From Acidobacteriota bacterium (lineage in GTDB: Bacteria > Acidobacteriota > Thermoanaerobaculia > UBA5066 > Gp7-AA6): 64,000 nucleotides of DNA. Both the position numbers and the translations under genes were made by a program. Where the stretch lies: contig DAHUXD010000014.1 of the NCBI GenBank assembly GCA_027307335.1, positions 124,001 through 188,000 on the forward strand, in the 5' to 3' direction. Below, one piece after another: positions 17,405 through 26,378 of this stretch. Position 1 is the first letter of the stretch. Each line of letters starts with the position of its first letter. The notes under the pieces are model-generated. The model saw only the letters and a program-made list of their open reading frames with translations, was not told the DNA's origin and did not search any database.

Positions 17405-18190
17405 TCACTTGATGAAGCCCCGTTCGCTCGTGCGGATGAAGCCGACAAGCTCCTCCACGTCGGGCTGCCCCGGCAGCTCCTCCATGATCCGCTCGAGCGC
17501 CTGGCTCGTGTTCAGCTTGGATTTGCGCAGGAGACGGTAAGCCTTCTGGAGCGCCTCGACGCGCTCGTCCGAGAATCCGGCGCGCTTCAGGCCGATCGTG
17601 TTGACGCCGAACGTCCTCGGGTCCTCCATTCCCTCCGTGCGGCAGAAGGGCAGCACGTCCTGCCGGCAGGCACTGTACGCGCCCATGAACGCGTAGGCCC
17701 CGACCCGGCAGAACTGGTGGACCGCGTTGAACGCGCCGATCTTGGCGTGGTTGCCGACCTGCACGTGGCCGGCGAGAACGGAGCAGTTCGCCATCACCAC
17801 GTGCGATCCGATCCGGTTGTCGTGCGCGACGTGGGTGTAGTTCATGAAGTAGTTGTCGTCGCCGACGATCGTCTCTCCGCCGCCGGTGGCCGTGCCCCGC
17901 TGCACCGTGGAGAACTCGCGGAAGACGTTGCGCGACCCGACGACGAGGCGGGTCGGCTCGCCGCGGTACTTCAGGTCCTGCGGCTCGAAGCCGAGGGCCG
18001 CGTGCGGGAAGATGCGGTTGTCCTCCCCGAAGATCGCCGGGCCCTCGACCGTGGCGTGGTTGCCGACGGTCGTCCGGTCGCCGAGCACGACGCCCTCCCC
18101 CACGACCGCGTAGGGCCCGATCGTGACGCCCTTGCCGAGCTCCGCGCTCGAGGCGACGACCGCCGACGGATGGATGGTGACGCTGCTCAT
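17405..18190 (-). CDS. lpxA: UDP-GlcNAc O-acyltransferase LpxA
   Basis: LpxA transfers a hydroxyacyl chain from ACP to the UDP-sugar, starting lipid A synthesis. The 261-residue protein has a left-handed beta-helix of hexapeptide repeats, the catalytic His-123 in 'YTHVAHDNRIG', the conserved 'HQFCRVGAYAFMGAYS' and the C-terminal helical domain. The ATG at 18190 overlaps the fabZ stop (ATGA). The fabZ-lpxA order is canonical. Confidence 0.95.
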   Translation of the reverse strand: MSSVTIHPSAVVASSAELGKGVTIGPYAVVGEGVVLGDRTTVGNHATVEGPAIFGEDNRIFPHAALGFEPQDLKYRGEPTRLVVGSRNVFREFSTVQRGTATGGGETIVGDDNYFMNYTHVAHDNRIGSHVVMANCSVLAGHVQVGNHAKIGAFNAVHQFCRVGAYAFMGAYSACRQDVLPFCRTEGMEDPRTFGVNTIGLKRAGFSDERVEALQKAYRLLRKSKLNTSQALERIMEELPGQPDVEELVGFIRTSERGFIK

Positions 18191-18627
18191 GGGCGGTCCA
18201 CCAGCACCGAGAGCAGGTCGGCCTCGGCGCAGAGATTGCCGCCGACCGACGCCGTCGCGTGGCACTTGCAGACCCGCATCTTCAGCGACACGATCTCCGC
18301 CTCGATGCGGAGTTGATCGCCCGGAACGACCGGACGCCGGAAGCGGCAGCGGTCGACGCCCGAGAGGTACAGGAGCTTCTTCTCCTTGTCCGGCGTGATC
18401 CCGAGAAGCCCGACGCCGGCCACCTGCGCCATCGCCTCGAGGACGAGCACCCCCGGCATGACGGGGTTGCCGGGAAAATGCCCCTGGAAGAACTCCTCGT
18501 TGAACGTCACGTTCTTGATGCCGACGACCCGCTTGCCCGGCTCGAGCTCGAGGATGCGATCCACGAGCAGGAACGGATAGCGGTGCGGCAGCGTCTTCAG
18601 GATGTCCGCGATCCCGAGCTCGGCCAT
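18187..18627 (-). CDS. fabZ: 3-hydroxyacyl-ACP dehydratase FabZ
   Basis: FabZ dehydrates 3-hydroxyacyl-ACP in fatty-acid elongation and competes with LpxA and LpxD for the same pool. The 146-residue hot-dog protein shows 'LPHRYPFLLVDRILE', the catalytic His-50 in 'EFFQGHFPGNPVMPGVL' and Glu-64 in 'LVLEAMAQVAG'. The start overlaps the lpxD stop by one base (TGATG). Confidence 0.96.
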   Translation of the reverse strand: MAELGIADILKTLPHRYPFLLVDRILELEPGKRVVGIKNVTFNEEFFQGHFPGNPVMPGVLVLEAMAQVAGVGLLGITPDKEKKLLYLSGVDRCRFRRPVVPGDQLRIEAEIVSLKMRVCKCHATASVGGNLCAEADLLSVLVDRP

Positions 18628-19715
18628 CAGCCCCCCTTCCTCATCTTCGCCACCGCCTCCTCGAGCGCCGCGAGACGCTCGAACGCGGCCTCGAGCCGCC
18701 CCACCAGGGCGGCCCGCTTCAGGAACTCTCGATGCGGCAGCGCGGGCATGCCCGAGACGACCACGCCGGCCGGGACGCGGCCGCGCCGGGCGATGCCGGC
18801 CTGCCCGGTCAGCACCGCGCCGTCGCCGATCGTGACGTGGTCGGAAATACCGACCTGGCCCGCGAGCGTGACGCCGCGGCCGAGTCGGGAGGAGCCTCCG
18901 ACGCCGGCCTGCCCGCAGAGAATCGAGTGCTCGCCGATCACGACGTTGTGTCCGATCTGGACGAGATTATCGATTTTCGTGCCCCGTCCGACCACCGTTT
19001 CGCCCAGAGTCGCCCGGTCGACGGCGGCGTTCGCCCCGATTTCGACGTCGTCCTCGAGGCGGGCGATCCCGACCTGAGGAATCTTGCGGTGGCGCTCCCC
19101 GTCCCAGACGTAGCCGAAGCCGTCCGAGCCGACGACCGCGCCCGAGTGGAGAATACACCGGTCGCCCACGCGGCAGCCGGCGAGCACGGCCGCGCCGGGG
19201 CCGAGGACGCAGTCTTCCCCGATCGAGGCGCCCTCGCCGACGAAGGCGCCCGCGCGGAGGCGGGTCCGGGAACCGATGCGAGCGCCGGCCGCCACGGTGG
19301 CGCCCGCCTCGATCGAGACCCCGCGGGAGACGCGGGCCGTCCGATGGACGTGCGCGCCCCGCGCCACCCCTCGGGCGGGACGCTCCGGAGGCCGGCGCGC
19401 TTCGAGCCAGACGGCGAGGGCGAGAGACGGCGAGGCGACGACGACGCACGGGCGGCCTGCCGCGAGAGATTCCGCGGGCACCAGGAAGGCCGCGGCGGCG
19501 CTTCGAGCCCCGTCGGGCGCGCGCCGCTCGTCGGCGATCCAGGAGAGGTCGGACGGCCCGGCGCTCTCGAGCGGCGCGACGCCGGTCAGTCGCGCGCCTC
19601 TTCCGACGACGCGGCCGCCGACCGCGGCCGCGACGTCTTCGAGGGTGAAGGTCCCGGCGCTCGCGGAACGACCGGCCCCGCCGGCGCCCCTCCGGGGGAC
19701 TCGCGACCGGGCCAC
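18627..19715 (-). CDS. lpxD: UDP-3-O-acylglucosamine N-acyltransferase LpxD
   Basis: LpxD adds the N-linked acyl chain in the third step of lipid A synthesis. The 362-residue product has an N-terminal uridine-binding domain ('ITGVAPLESAGPSDLSWI'-type sequence, residues about 22-110), a long hexapeptide-repeat helix, and the catalytic His-256 in 'IDNLVQIGHNVVIGEHS'. The extreme N-terminus (about 20 residues, Arg/Gly/Ala-rich) is extra. The start is a GTG 22 bases after the ompH stop. Confidence 0.94.
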   Translation of the reverse strand: MARSRVPRRGAGGAGRSASAGTFTLEDVAAAVGGRVVGRGARLTGVAPLESAGPSDLSWIADERRAPDGARSAAAAFLVPAESLAAGRPCVVVASPSLALAVWLEARRPPERPARGVARGAHVHRTARVSRGVSIEAGATVAAGARIGSRTRLRAGAFVGEGASIGEDCVLGPGAAVLAGCRVGDRCILHSGAVVGSDGFGYVWDGERHRKIPQVGIARLEDDVEIGANAAVDRATLGETVVGRGTKIDNLVQIGHNVVIGEHSILCGQAGVGGSSRLGRGVTLAGQVGISDHVTIGDGAVLTGQAGIARRGRVPAGVVVSGMPALPHREFLKRAALVGRLEAAFERLAALEEAVAKMRKGG

Positions 19716-19737
19716 GGCGTCCGGGTTCCCGTCGTTC

Positions 19738-20406
19738 TTAGGGCTGCGGCTTCTTCGTCGGCGCGGGGCCCGGCGCGGTCTTCGCCGCTGGGCTCGCGCC
19801 CTTCGCGGCCGCGCCCTCGGGCTTCGCGGCGGGCGCCGGCATCGCGACGGTCGTGTTGAAGACTTTCAGCACGTCGTCCGTGATGTCCACGGCGTCGTCC
19901 GCGAAGACGAGTCCCGACTGGAACTTGTTGAAGATGAGCGTGTAGCCCTTCTCCTTGCCCACCTGGTTGATCACCGGGAACACGCGCCGCTCGAGCTCCG
20001 AGAGCTCCTTCTTCTGCGCCGCCTCGAGGTCCCGGTTCGCATCGTCCTGGAAGCGTTTGAACGCGATCGCCTTCTCCTGGTAGCTCTTCTGGAGCGTCTC
20101 GCGCTTGTCGTCGGCCATCGAGGAGCCCTGGTCGGCCAGCTTCTGCTCCATGTCCCGGAGCTCCTTCTGAAGCTTGTCGCCCTCGTCCTTCTTCGCGTCG
20201 TTCAGCTTCTTGACCCGGTTGAAGGCTTCCTTGCCGAGGGCGGACTCCTGGACGAGCCGCTCGACGTTGATGACGCCGATCTTTATCGCGCCCGCCGTTG
20301 CGGGTGCCGGAACCGAGGCCGCCGCCGGGGCCGCCGTCGAAGCCCCCTGAGCGCCCGCCCCCGCCGCGCAGAAAGCGGCGGCGACCGTCAAGACAATACG
20401 TTTCAT
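19738..20406 (-). CDS. OmpH/Skp-family periplasmic chaperone
   Basis: Skp keeps outer-membrane proteins soluble on their way to BamA. The 222-residue product starts at an ATG with GGAGAGGG upstream and has a signal peptide ending near 'AGAGAQG'. It opens the OmpH domain with 'IGVINVERLVQESALGKEA', then a long charged coiled coil, and closes with 'KEKGYTLIFNKFQSGLVFAD'. The last 45 residues are Ala/Pro/Lys-rich and probably disordered. Its place between bamA and lpxD is the classical one. Confidence 0.92.
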   Translation of the reverse strand: MKRIVLTVAAAFCAAGAGAQGASTAAPAAASVPAPATAGAIKIGVINVERLVQESALGKEAFNRVKKLNDAKKDEGDKLQKELRDMEQKLADQGSSMADDKRETLQKSYQEKAIAFKRFQDDANRDLEAAQKKELSELERRVFPVINQVGKEKGYTLIFNKFQSGLVFADDAVDITDDVLKVFNTTVAMPAPAAKPEGAAAKGASPAAKTAPGPAPTKKPQP

Positions 20407-20434
20407 TCCCTCTCCTTCTCCGCGAAAACGCGTG

Positions 20435-20463
20435 AGTTTAAGCAAATTCCGCCGCCCGCACAA
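20435..20463 (-). promoter_or_regulatory. Candidate promoter for the ompH-lpxD-fabZ-lpxA operon
   Basis: In the 187-base gap upstream of ompH the minus strand reads TTGTGC (20463-20458), 17 bases, then TAAACT (20440-20435). The remaining leader of about 28 bases carries the ompH ribosome site. The rest of the gap (20464-20593) holds two short GC hairpins but no gene. Confidence 0.45.
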
Positions 20464-20593
20464 CAGGGCCAAAAGCCCCATCATTCCGGGCGAAGAGTGT
20501 CCGCGGAAGGCGGCAAAGCCCCCTATCACGCACTTTACCGACCCCGCTGCGGCACGGAAGTGCCTCTCTCACGTCGGCGCGTCGAGCGCCGCC

Positions 20594-23137
20594 TTAAAAC
20601 GTCCTTCCGATGGAGAACGTGAACCCGGACTTCTTCTCGGTCAGGTTCGCGGCCGGGAAGCCGTACTGGTCGAGGGGCTGGATGGGGTTCGGATTGATCG
20701 CGTAGATGAACCGCAGGGGGGCCTGGAAGATCGGCAGGAAGACGCGCAGCTCCATGCCAAACGCCATCCGGACGTTCGTCAGCGAGATCGGCTGCGTGTC
20801 GTAGTAGTTGTTGCCGAAGTCGTAGAAGGCGAGCAGCGTCGCCGGGCCGACGTTCAGGAACTGGTACTCGGCGTTGATCACGAAGAACTTGTTGCCGCCG
20901 AGAATGCGGCCGGCGGAATCGGTGAAGACGACGTTCGTGTTCGGGTGGAGCGGCACGACGGAGCCGAGCGCATAGCCGCGCATGCTCTGCTCGCCGCCGA
21001 GCTGGAAGCGCTCGAAGATCGGCAGCGGCGTGCTCCCCACCTGGAGCAGGTATCCGATTTCGCCGTTGAGCGCCACGACCGCGTTGCGCGGCAGCGGCAC
21101 CGGGATGTAGATCGTCGATCCGAGCGTCGGCTTGATGAACGAGTTGGTGCCTCCGAACACGTCGGGAGCCACCTGCACGGCCGCGGTGAGCCGGAAGCCG
21201 CGGGTCGGGTTCATCGGATCGTTGCGGCTGTCGTAGCGATACGCCGGCGTGAGGGACGACGTCTTGCCGCTCGTGTCGACGAGCTTCTGGGGCGGCGCGG
21301 GCTGCCCGGGCGGCACCGGCGCCGTGGCGACGGGATAGTTCGCGTTGATGTTCTCGTAGGAGTAGAGCGTGGAGACCGAGTCGAAGAGCCCGAGCCCCTT
21401 GGCGTAGTAGAGCGTACCTCCCCGCCGCGTCTCCTGCACGGTCGAGTACACGTAGTCCTGGCTGAAGATCGAGGCGCCGACCGACTGGTTCTTGTCCATG
21501 AACCACGGCACCGTGTAGGAGAGGTTGTAGAACTTGGAGACCTTGCCGACCTGCGCCGACACTCCGAGAATCTCGCCCCGGCCCATGAAGTTCAGGGTCT
21601 GGAACGAGAACTGGCCGAAGAAGCCGTCGTATCCGGAATAGCCCGCGCCGAACTGGATCTCGTTGCGGCTGGTCTCCTGGCCCTTCAGGACGATGTCGAC
21701 CTTCTTCTCCTCCTGGCGGACCGAGAATTGCGGCTCCTCGCCGAGCTTGAAGTAGCCGAGCTGAGAGATCTTCTGGATGCTCTTCTTGACGGCCTCCATG
21801 TCCATGACGTCGCCCTCGTCGAGGCCGAACTCGCGGCGGATGACCTTGTCCCGGGTTTGCGTGTTGCCGGTGACCTCGAGGCGGCCCAGGTAGTACTTCT
21901 CTCCCTCGAACATCCGGATGTCGACGTCCACGCGGTCCTTGCCGACCTCCTTGTAGGCCGGATCCGCGAACCAGTAGATGTACCCGCGCGTCTTGTACAT
22001 GGTCTCGATCGCGGCGAGGCCCTCGACGAGCTTGTCGTGGTTCAGGACGGAGCCCGGCGGCAGATCCTTGAAATTCTTCAGCAGGAACCGGGACGGAAAC
22101 ACGGAGGCGTCGGGCGGGTCGGCCGGCTGGCCGCTCTGCAGCACGCGCGTGATCGTGATGTCGTTCGTGTAGAACTTATCGCCCTGCACGATCGGAATCG
22201 TGATGCGGACGCGCCTCTTGATCTTCTCCGGCTTCGCCTTCGGATTGACGACGTAGACGTCGAGGATCGGATCCTTGACGACGACGTCCTTGAACCCCTT
22301 CGACTGATACACGCCCTTGATGCTCTCGACGTCGGCCTCGTAGTTGGCCTGGCTGTAGACCGTGTTGTCGGAGAGGAACCGCCACCAAACCGCGACCTTC
22401 GTCTTCGACATCGCGTTGCGCAGCGTCTGCGAGGAGACCGCCGTGTTGCCCGTGAACTCGATCGATTCGATCTTGACCTTGTCCCCCTCGTCGATGAGGA
22501 AGACCACCTTCTTCTCGGTCTTCGAGATGTCGTCGATCCGGTAGTCGACCGTGGCGCTCCGGAAGCCCTGCGCGGTGTAGAAGTCGGCGATCACCGACCG
22601 GGCCCGCGCGACGTCGCGCTGAGAGAGCGGCGCGCCCGCATGGACCTCGACCTTGCCGTCCTTCATCGCGTCCTTGATCTGGGAGGTCGAGAGCTTCTTG
22701 TTCCCGACGAAGTCGACGTCCTTGATGACCGGCCGCTCCTCGATCGTGACGACCAGGGTTACCCCTTCGGGCGACCGCTCGGCCTCGATTCGGGCGTTCT
22801 CGAGGAGTCCGGCCTCCCACAACTGCGGGAAGTTCTGCCGCAGCTTCTCCGGGTCGTAGGGATCGCCGACCTTGATGCCGAGATAGTGGGCGATCGTGTC
22901 CGGCGACACGGTCTGGTATCCGACGACCCGGATCCCGATGATGCGGTCCGCCGGGGGCACGGGCTGCGAGGGCTGCGTCGGCGGCGCGACGACCGCGGGA
23001 GCGGCGCCGGGGGCCGGGGCGGCCGCCGCCGGGGGGGTCGGCACGGGACTCGGGAGCGGGGCGGGAGGCTCCTGCGCCGCCGCAACGCCCGTCAGCGCCG
23101 CGGTCAGGACCGCGGCCCCGAAGGACCCGCTCCGCAA
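20594..23137 (-). CDS. bamA: Outer-membrane protein assembly factor BamA
   Basis: BamA inserts beta-barrel proteins into the outer membrane. The 847-residue product has a signal peptide, a Pro/Ala-rich linker (about 22-62), five POTRA-type units (for example 'RIIGIRVVGYQTVSPDTI', 'VIKDVDFVGNKKLSTSQI' and 'YYLGRLEVTGNTQTRDKV') and a C-terminal barrel containing 'RFQLGGEQSMRGY' of the VRGF-loop type. It ends in Phe ('FSIGRTF') as outer-membrane barrels do. The start is a TTG four bases after the clpC stop, without a clear ribosome site, implying coupling to clpC. Confidence 0.95.
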   Translation of the reverse strand: MRSGSFGAAVLTAALTGVAAAQEPPAPLPSPVPTPPAAAAPAPGAAPAVVAPPTQPSQPVPPADRIIGIRVVGYQTVSPDTIAHYLGIKVGDPYDPEKLRQNFPQLWEAGLLENARIEAERSPEGVTLVVTIEERPVIKDVDFVGNKKLSTSQIKDAMKDGKVEVHAGAPLSQRDVARARSVIADFYTAQGFRSATVDYRIDDISKTEKKVVFLIDEGDKVKIESIEFTGNTAVSSQTLRNAMSKTKVAVWWRFLSDNTVYSQANYEADVESIKGVYQSKGFKDVVVKDPILDVYVVNPKAKPEKIKRRVRITIPIVQGDKFYTNDITITRVLQSGQPADPPDASVFPSRFLLKNFKDLPPGSVLNHDKLVEGLAAIETMYKTRGYIYWFADPAYKEVGKDRVDVDIRMFEGEKYYLGRLEVTGNTQTRDKVIRREFGLDEGDVMDMEAVKKSIQKISQLGYFKLGEEPQFSVRQEEKKVDIVLKGQETSRNEIQFGAGYSGYDGFFGQFSFQTLNFMGRGEILGVSAQVGKVSKFYNLSYTVPWFMDKNQSVGASIFSQDYVYSTVQETRRGGTLYYAKGLGLFDSVSTLYSYENINANYPVATAPVPPGQPAPPQKLVDTSGKTSSLTPAYRYDSRNDPMNPTRGFRLTAAVQVAPDVFGGTNSFIKPTLGSTIYIPVPLPRNAVVALNGEIGYLLQVGSTPLPIFERFQLGGEQSMRGYALGSVVPLHPNTNVVFTDSAGRILGGNKFFVINAEYQFLNVGPATLLAFYDFGNNYYDTQPISLTNVRMAFGMELRVFLPIFQAPLRFIYAINPNPIQPLDQYGFPAANLTEKKSGFTFSIGRTF

Positions 23138-23141
23138 ACGG

Positions 23142-25574
23142 CTACCGTCCCTGAGAAATCGGCTCGCCTTCGCGGGCCGTGATGCGCAGCTTGTCCGGCC
23201 CGACGCGCACCTCGATCGCCTCGAGCCGCTCGTCGCGCGCCGCGATCAGGAGCTCCGACACCGGGTCCTCGATGTTCTTCTGGATCGCCCGCCGCAGGGG
23301 GCGCGCGCCCATGTTCGGGTCGTCGCCGCTCTGGGCGAGCAGCCACTCGACCGCCGCGTCGTCGATGTCGATCCAGGCCCCCTTCGGGGCGAGCGTCGCG
23401 TTGACGTCGTCGATCAGGAGCCGGCAGATCTTCGAGAGCTCCGGCCGACCCAGCGGGTGGAACACGATCACGTCGTCGATCCGGTTGATGAACTCCGGCG
23501 AGAAGTCGCGGCGGAGCTCCTTCAGAACGAGCTCCTCGATCTCCCGCGTCGTCTGCGCCTCCTTGCCGCCGCCGAATCCGACCCGGCTCCGGTTGACGAG
23601 GTGCTTCGTCCCGATGTTCGAGGTCATGATGATCAGCGTGTTCTTGAAGTCGACGACGTTGCCGTAGGCGTCGGTCAGGATCCCGTCCTCCAGAATCTGG
23701 AGGAGCAGGTTCGCGATGTCCGGATGCGCCTTCTCGATTTCGTCGAAGAGGATCACGCTGTACGGATTGCGGCGGATCCGCTCCGTCAGCTGGCCGCCCT
23801 CCTCGTGGCCCACGTAGCCGGGCGGCGAGCCGATCAGCTTCGAGACGGCGTGCTTCTCCATGTACTCGGACATGTCGAAGCGGACGAGGGCCCGCTGGTT
23901 CTCGAAGAGGAACTCCGCCAGCCGCCGCGCGACCTCGGTCTTCCCGACGCCCGAGGGTCCCAGGAAGATGAACGAGCCCATCGGCCGGTTCGGATTGTTC
24001 ACGCCCAGGCGCGAGCGCCGGATCGCCTTGGAGACGCCGACGATCGCCGCCTCCTGCCCGACGATGCGGCGGCGCAGCGCGTCCTCCATGTGGAGGAGCT
24101 TCTCGGCCTCCTCCATCTCGAGCGACGCGACCGGAATTCCCGTCCAGGACGAGATGATCTCCTCGATGTCGCGCCGCGTGACCTCCTGGGTCGCCTCGCT
24201 GCGCTCGGCCGACTGCGCCTTCGCGCGCTCGATCTCCTCCTTCAGCTCGATCTCGCGCTCGCGGAGGAAAACGGCCTTCTCGAAGTCCTTGTCCGAGATC
24301 GCCTTCTTCATCTCCTTGACGATCTGGCGGATCTCGAGCTCGAGCTTGCGCAGGTTCTGCGTGTCGGCGACGCGCTTCAGCTTCACCTTGGCGCCGGCCT
24401 CGTCGAGGATGTCGATCGCCTTGTCCGGGAAGAAGCGGTCCGTGATGTAGCGGTTCGACTGGTAGACCGCCGTCTTGATCGCCTCGGCCGAGTAGCGGAC
24501 CTTGTGGAACTGCTCGTACCGGTCCTTGACGCCCTCGAGGATCTCGAAGGTCTCGTTCTCGGACGGCGCGGTGACGTTGATGGCCTGGAAGCGGCGCAGG
24601 AGGCTCCGGTCCTTCTCGATGTACTTGCGGTATTCCTTGAGCGTCGTCGCGCCGATGCACGAGACTTCGCCGCGCGAGAGCGCCGGCTTCAGGATGTTCG
24701 CCGCGTCGAGCGAGCCCTCCGCGGAGCCCGCGCCGATCAGCGAGTGGATCTCGTCGATGAAGATGATGAGGTCGGGGTTCTCGCGGAGCTCGCGGATGAT
24801 CCCCTTCAGGCGCTCCTCGAACTGCCCGCGGTACTTCGTGCCCGCCACGATGAGCGAGAGGTCGAGCGCGAGGATCTTCTTCGACGAGAGGAAGATCGGC
24901 ACCGCGCCCTCGACGATGCGCGTCGCGAGGCCCTCGACGATGGCGGTCTTTCCGACGCCGGGCTCGCCCAGCAGGATGGGATTGTTCTTCGTGCGGCGCG
25001 AGAGGATCTGGATGATCCGCTCGACCTCCTTGTCGCGGCCGATGAGCGGATCGAAGGCGCCCGTCCCGGCGAGCTGCGTCAGGTCGCGGCTGTACTCCGC
25101 CAGGAACGGGAGCTCCTTCTTCTGCTTCGAGACCTCCCGCTCCTTGATGAGCGAGATCGTCTCCTCGCGAACGCCGTAGAGATTGAAGCCGCGGGCCGTC
25201 AGCAGGCGTCCGGCGACGCACCCGTCCACCCGGAGGAGACCGATCAGCAGGTGCTCGGTCCCGACGTACGGATGCATCATCGACTCGGCCTCGTGGGAGG
25301 CGTACGCCAGGATCTTCTTCGACTCCTCGGACAGCGGCAGCTCCGCGGTCGACGAGATGCGCTCGACGAAGATCCGATCGCCCTCGATCTCGCGGCGCAC
25401 GTCCTCCGGCTTGACGTTGAAGCGCGCGAAGATCTCCTTGATGATGTCTTCCCCCTCGCGGAGGATCCCGAGCAGCAGGTGCTCGGACTCGATCACCTTG
25501 GAACCGAGCTTCGAGGCCTCGTAGCGGGCGAAGAAGAGCGCCCGCCGCGCCTTCTCGTTGTACTTCTCAAACAT
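23142..25574 (-). CDS. clpC: ClpC-type AAA+ chaperone ATPase subunit of Clp protease
   Basis: The 810-residue unfoldase feeds proteins to ClpP. It has the double Clp-N repeat (1-145), the first AAA+ module with Walker A 'GEPGVGKT' and Walker B 'LIIFIDEIHS', and a UVR-like middle segment around 'DFEKAVFLREREIELKEEIE'. The second AAA+ module has 'GPSGVGKT' and 'ILFDEIEKAHPD', followed by the C-terminal ClpB-D2-small domain. The short middle region and UVR motif favour ClpC over ClpB or ClpA. It lies 60 bases after lolD with no evident own promoter. Confidence 0.93.
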   Translation of the reverse strand: MFEKYNEKARRALFFARYEASKLGSKVIESEHLLLGILREGEDIIKEIFARFNVKPEDVRREIEGDRIFVERISSTAELPLSEESKKILAYASHEAESMMHPYVGTEHLLIGLLRVDGCVAGRLLTARGFNLYGVREETISLIKEREVSKQKKELPFLAEYSRDLTQLAGTGAFDPLIGRDKEVERIIQILSRRTKNNPILLGEPGVGKTAIVEGLATRIVEGAVPIFLSSKKILALDLSLIVAGTKYRGQFEERLKGIIRELRENPDLIIFIDEIHSLIGAGSAEGSLDAANILKPALSRGEVSCIGATTLKEYRKYIEKDRSLLRRFQAINVTAPSENETFEILEGVKDRYEQFHKVRYSAEAIKTAVYQSNRYITDRFFPDKAIDILDEAGAKVKLKRVADTQNLRKLELEIRQIVKEMKKAISDKDFEKAVFLREREIELKEEIERAKAQSAERSEATQEVTRRDIEEIISSWTGIPVASLEMEEAEKLLHMEDALRRRIVGQEAAIVGVSKAIRRSRLGVNNPNRPMGSFIFLGPSGVGKTEVARRLAEFLFENQRALVRFDMSEYMEKHAVSKLIGSPPGYVGHEEGGQLTERIRRNPYSVILFDEIEKAHPDIANLLLQILEDGILTDAYGNVVDFKNTLIIMTSNIGTKHLVNRSRVGFGGGKEAQTTREIEELVLKELRRDFSPEFINRIDDVIVFHPLGRPELSKICRLLIDDVNATLAPKGAWIDIDDAAVEWLLAQSGDDPNMGARPLRRAIQKNIEDPVSELLIAARDERLEAIEVRVGPDKLRITAREGEPISQGR

Positions 25575-25634
25575 GGGCGTCGGGCGAGGGGTTCACGGGA
25601 AGGAGGGTGTCCATGGAGCGAAGGACCTCGTGCT

Positions 25635-26378
25635 TCATCCTCGCTCGGACAAACGGACAGACGCCGCGATTCCTTCCCGGGACATCGTGAAAAGTCTATC
25701 ACAGCGACCCGCCAGGTCCGGGTTGTGCGTGACGACGACCGTCGTCATTCGGCGCTCCCGATGCAGCTCCCGCAGGAGCTCGAACACCGAGTGCGCGGCC
25801 GCGGCATCGAGGTTGCCCGTCGGCTCGTCGGCGAGGAGGAGCCGGGGGCCGCGCGCGAGCGCGCGCGCGATCGCGACGCGCTGCTGCTCGCCGCCCGAAA
25901 GGGCGCGGGCCCCGTGGTGTCCCCGATCGGCGAGGCCGACCCGCGCGAGGAGCTCCCGCGCGAGCCGCCGCGCCTCACGCTCGGCCACGCCGGCGATGCG
26001 GTGCGGGAAGGCGACGTTCTCCTCCGCGGTGAACTCGGGCAGGAGATGGTGGAACTGGAACACGAAGCCGACGTTCTCGTTGCGGAAGCGCGCGCGCTCC
26101 CGCGGCCGCATGCCCTCGAGCGAGGCGCCGAGGATCTCGACCCGCCCGCTGTCCGGGCGGTCGATGCCGCCGAGCAGGTGCAGGAGCGTCGACTTGCCCA
26201 CGCCCGATGGGCCCATCACGGCCGCGAGCACGCCTTCCTCGACGGCGAACGAGAGCCCCGAGAAGACCGTCACGGGCGCGCCCTCGCCCGTGTAGACCTT
26301 CGAGAGATCCTCGGCCCGGATCGCGAGCGGCGCGTTCACGGCTTGCGCGTTCGACGTTCCCGTCTCGAATCTCGTCAT
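25635..26378 (-). CDS. lolD: LolD-like lipoprotein-release ABC transporter ATPase
   Basis: LolD powers extraction of lipoproteins from the inner membrane for transfer to LolA. The 247-residue product has Walker A 'GPSGVGKST', Q-loop 'FVFQFHHLLPEF', signature '[15 protein letters not shown]' and Walker B '[12 protein letters not shown]'. The LolD-characteristic 'FHHLLPEF' is notable. The ATG overlaps the lolC stop (ATGA). It is separated from the MacB-type ATPase at 37320-38063 by sequence and partner. Confidence 0.92.
   Translation of the reverse strand: MTRFETGTSNAQAVNAPLAIRAEDLSKVYTGEGAPVTVFSGLSFAVEEGVLAAVMGPSGVGKSTLLHLLGGIDRPDSGRVEILGASLEGMRPRERARFRNENVGFVFQFHHLLPEFTAEENVAFPHRIAGVAEREARRLARELLARVGLADRGHHGARALSGGEQQRVAIARALARGPRLLLADEPTGNLDAAAAHSVFELLRELHRERRMTTVVVTHNPDLAGRCDRLFTMSREGIAASVRLSERG

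Noticed and set aside
20464-20593. Two short GC hairpins after bamA as an intrinsic terminator
   Set aside because: Stems are only five bases and no U-tract follows.
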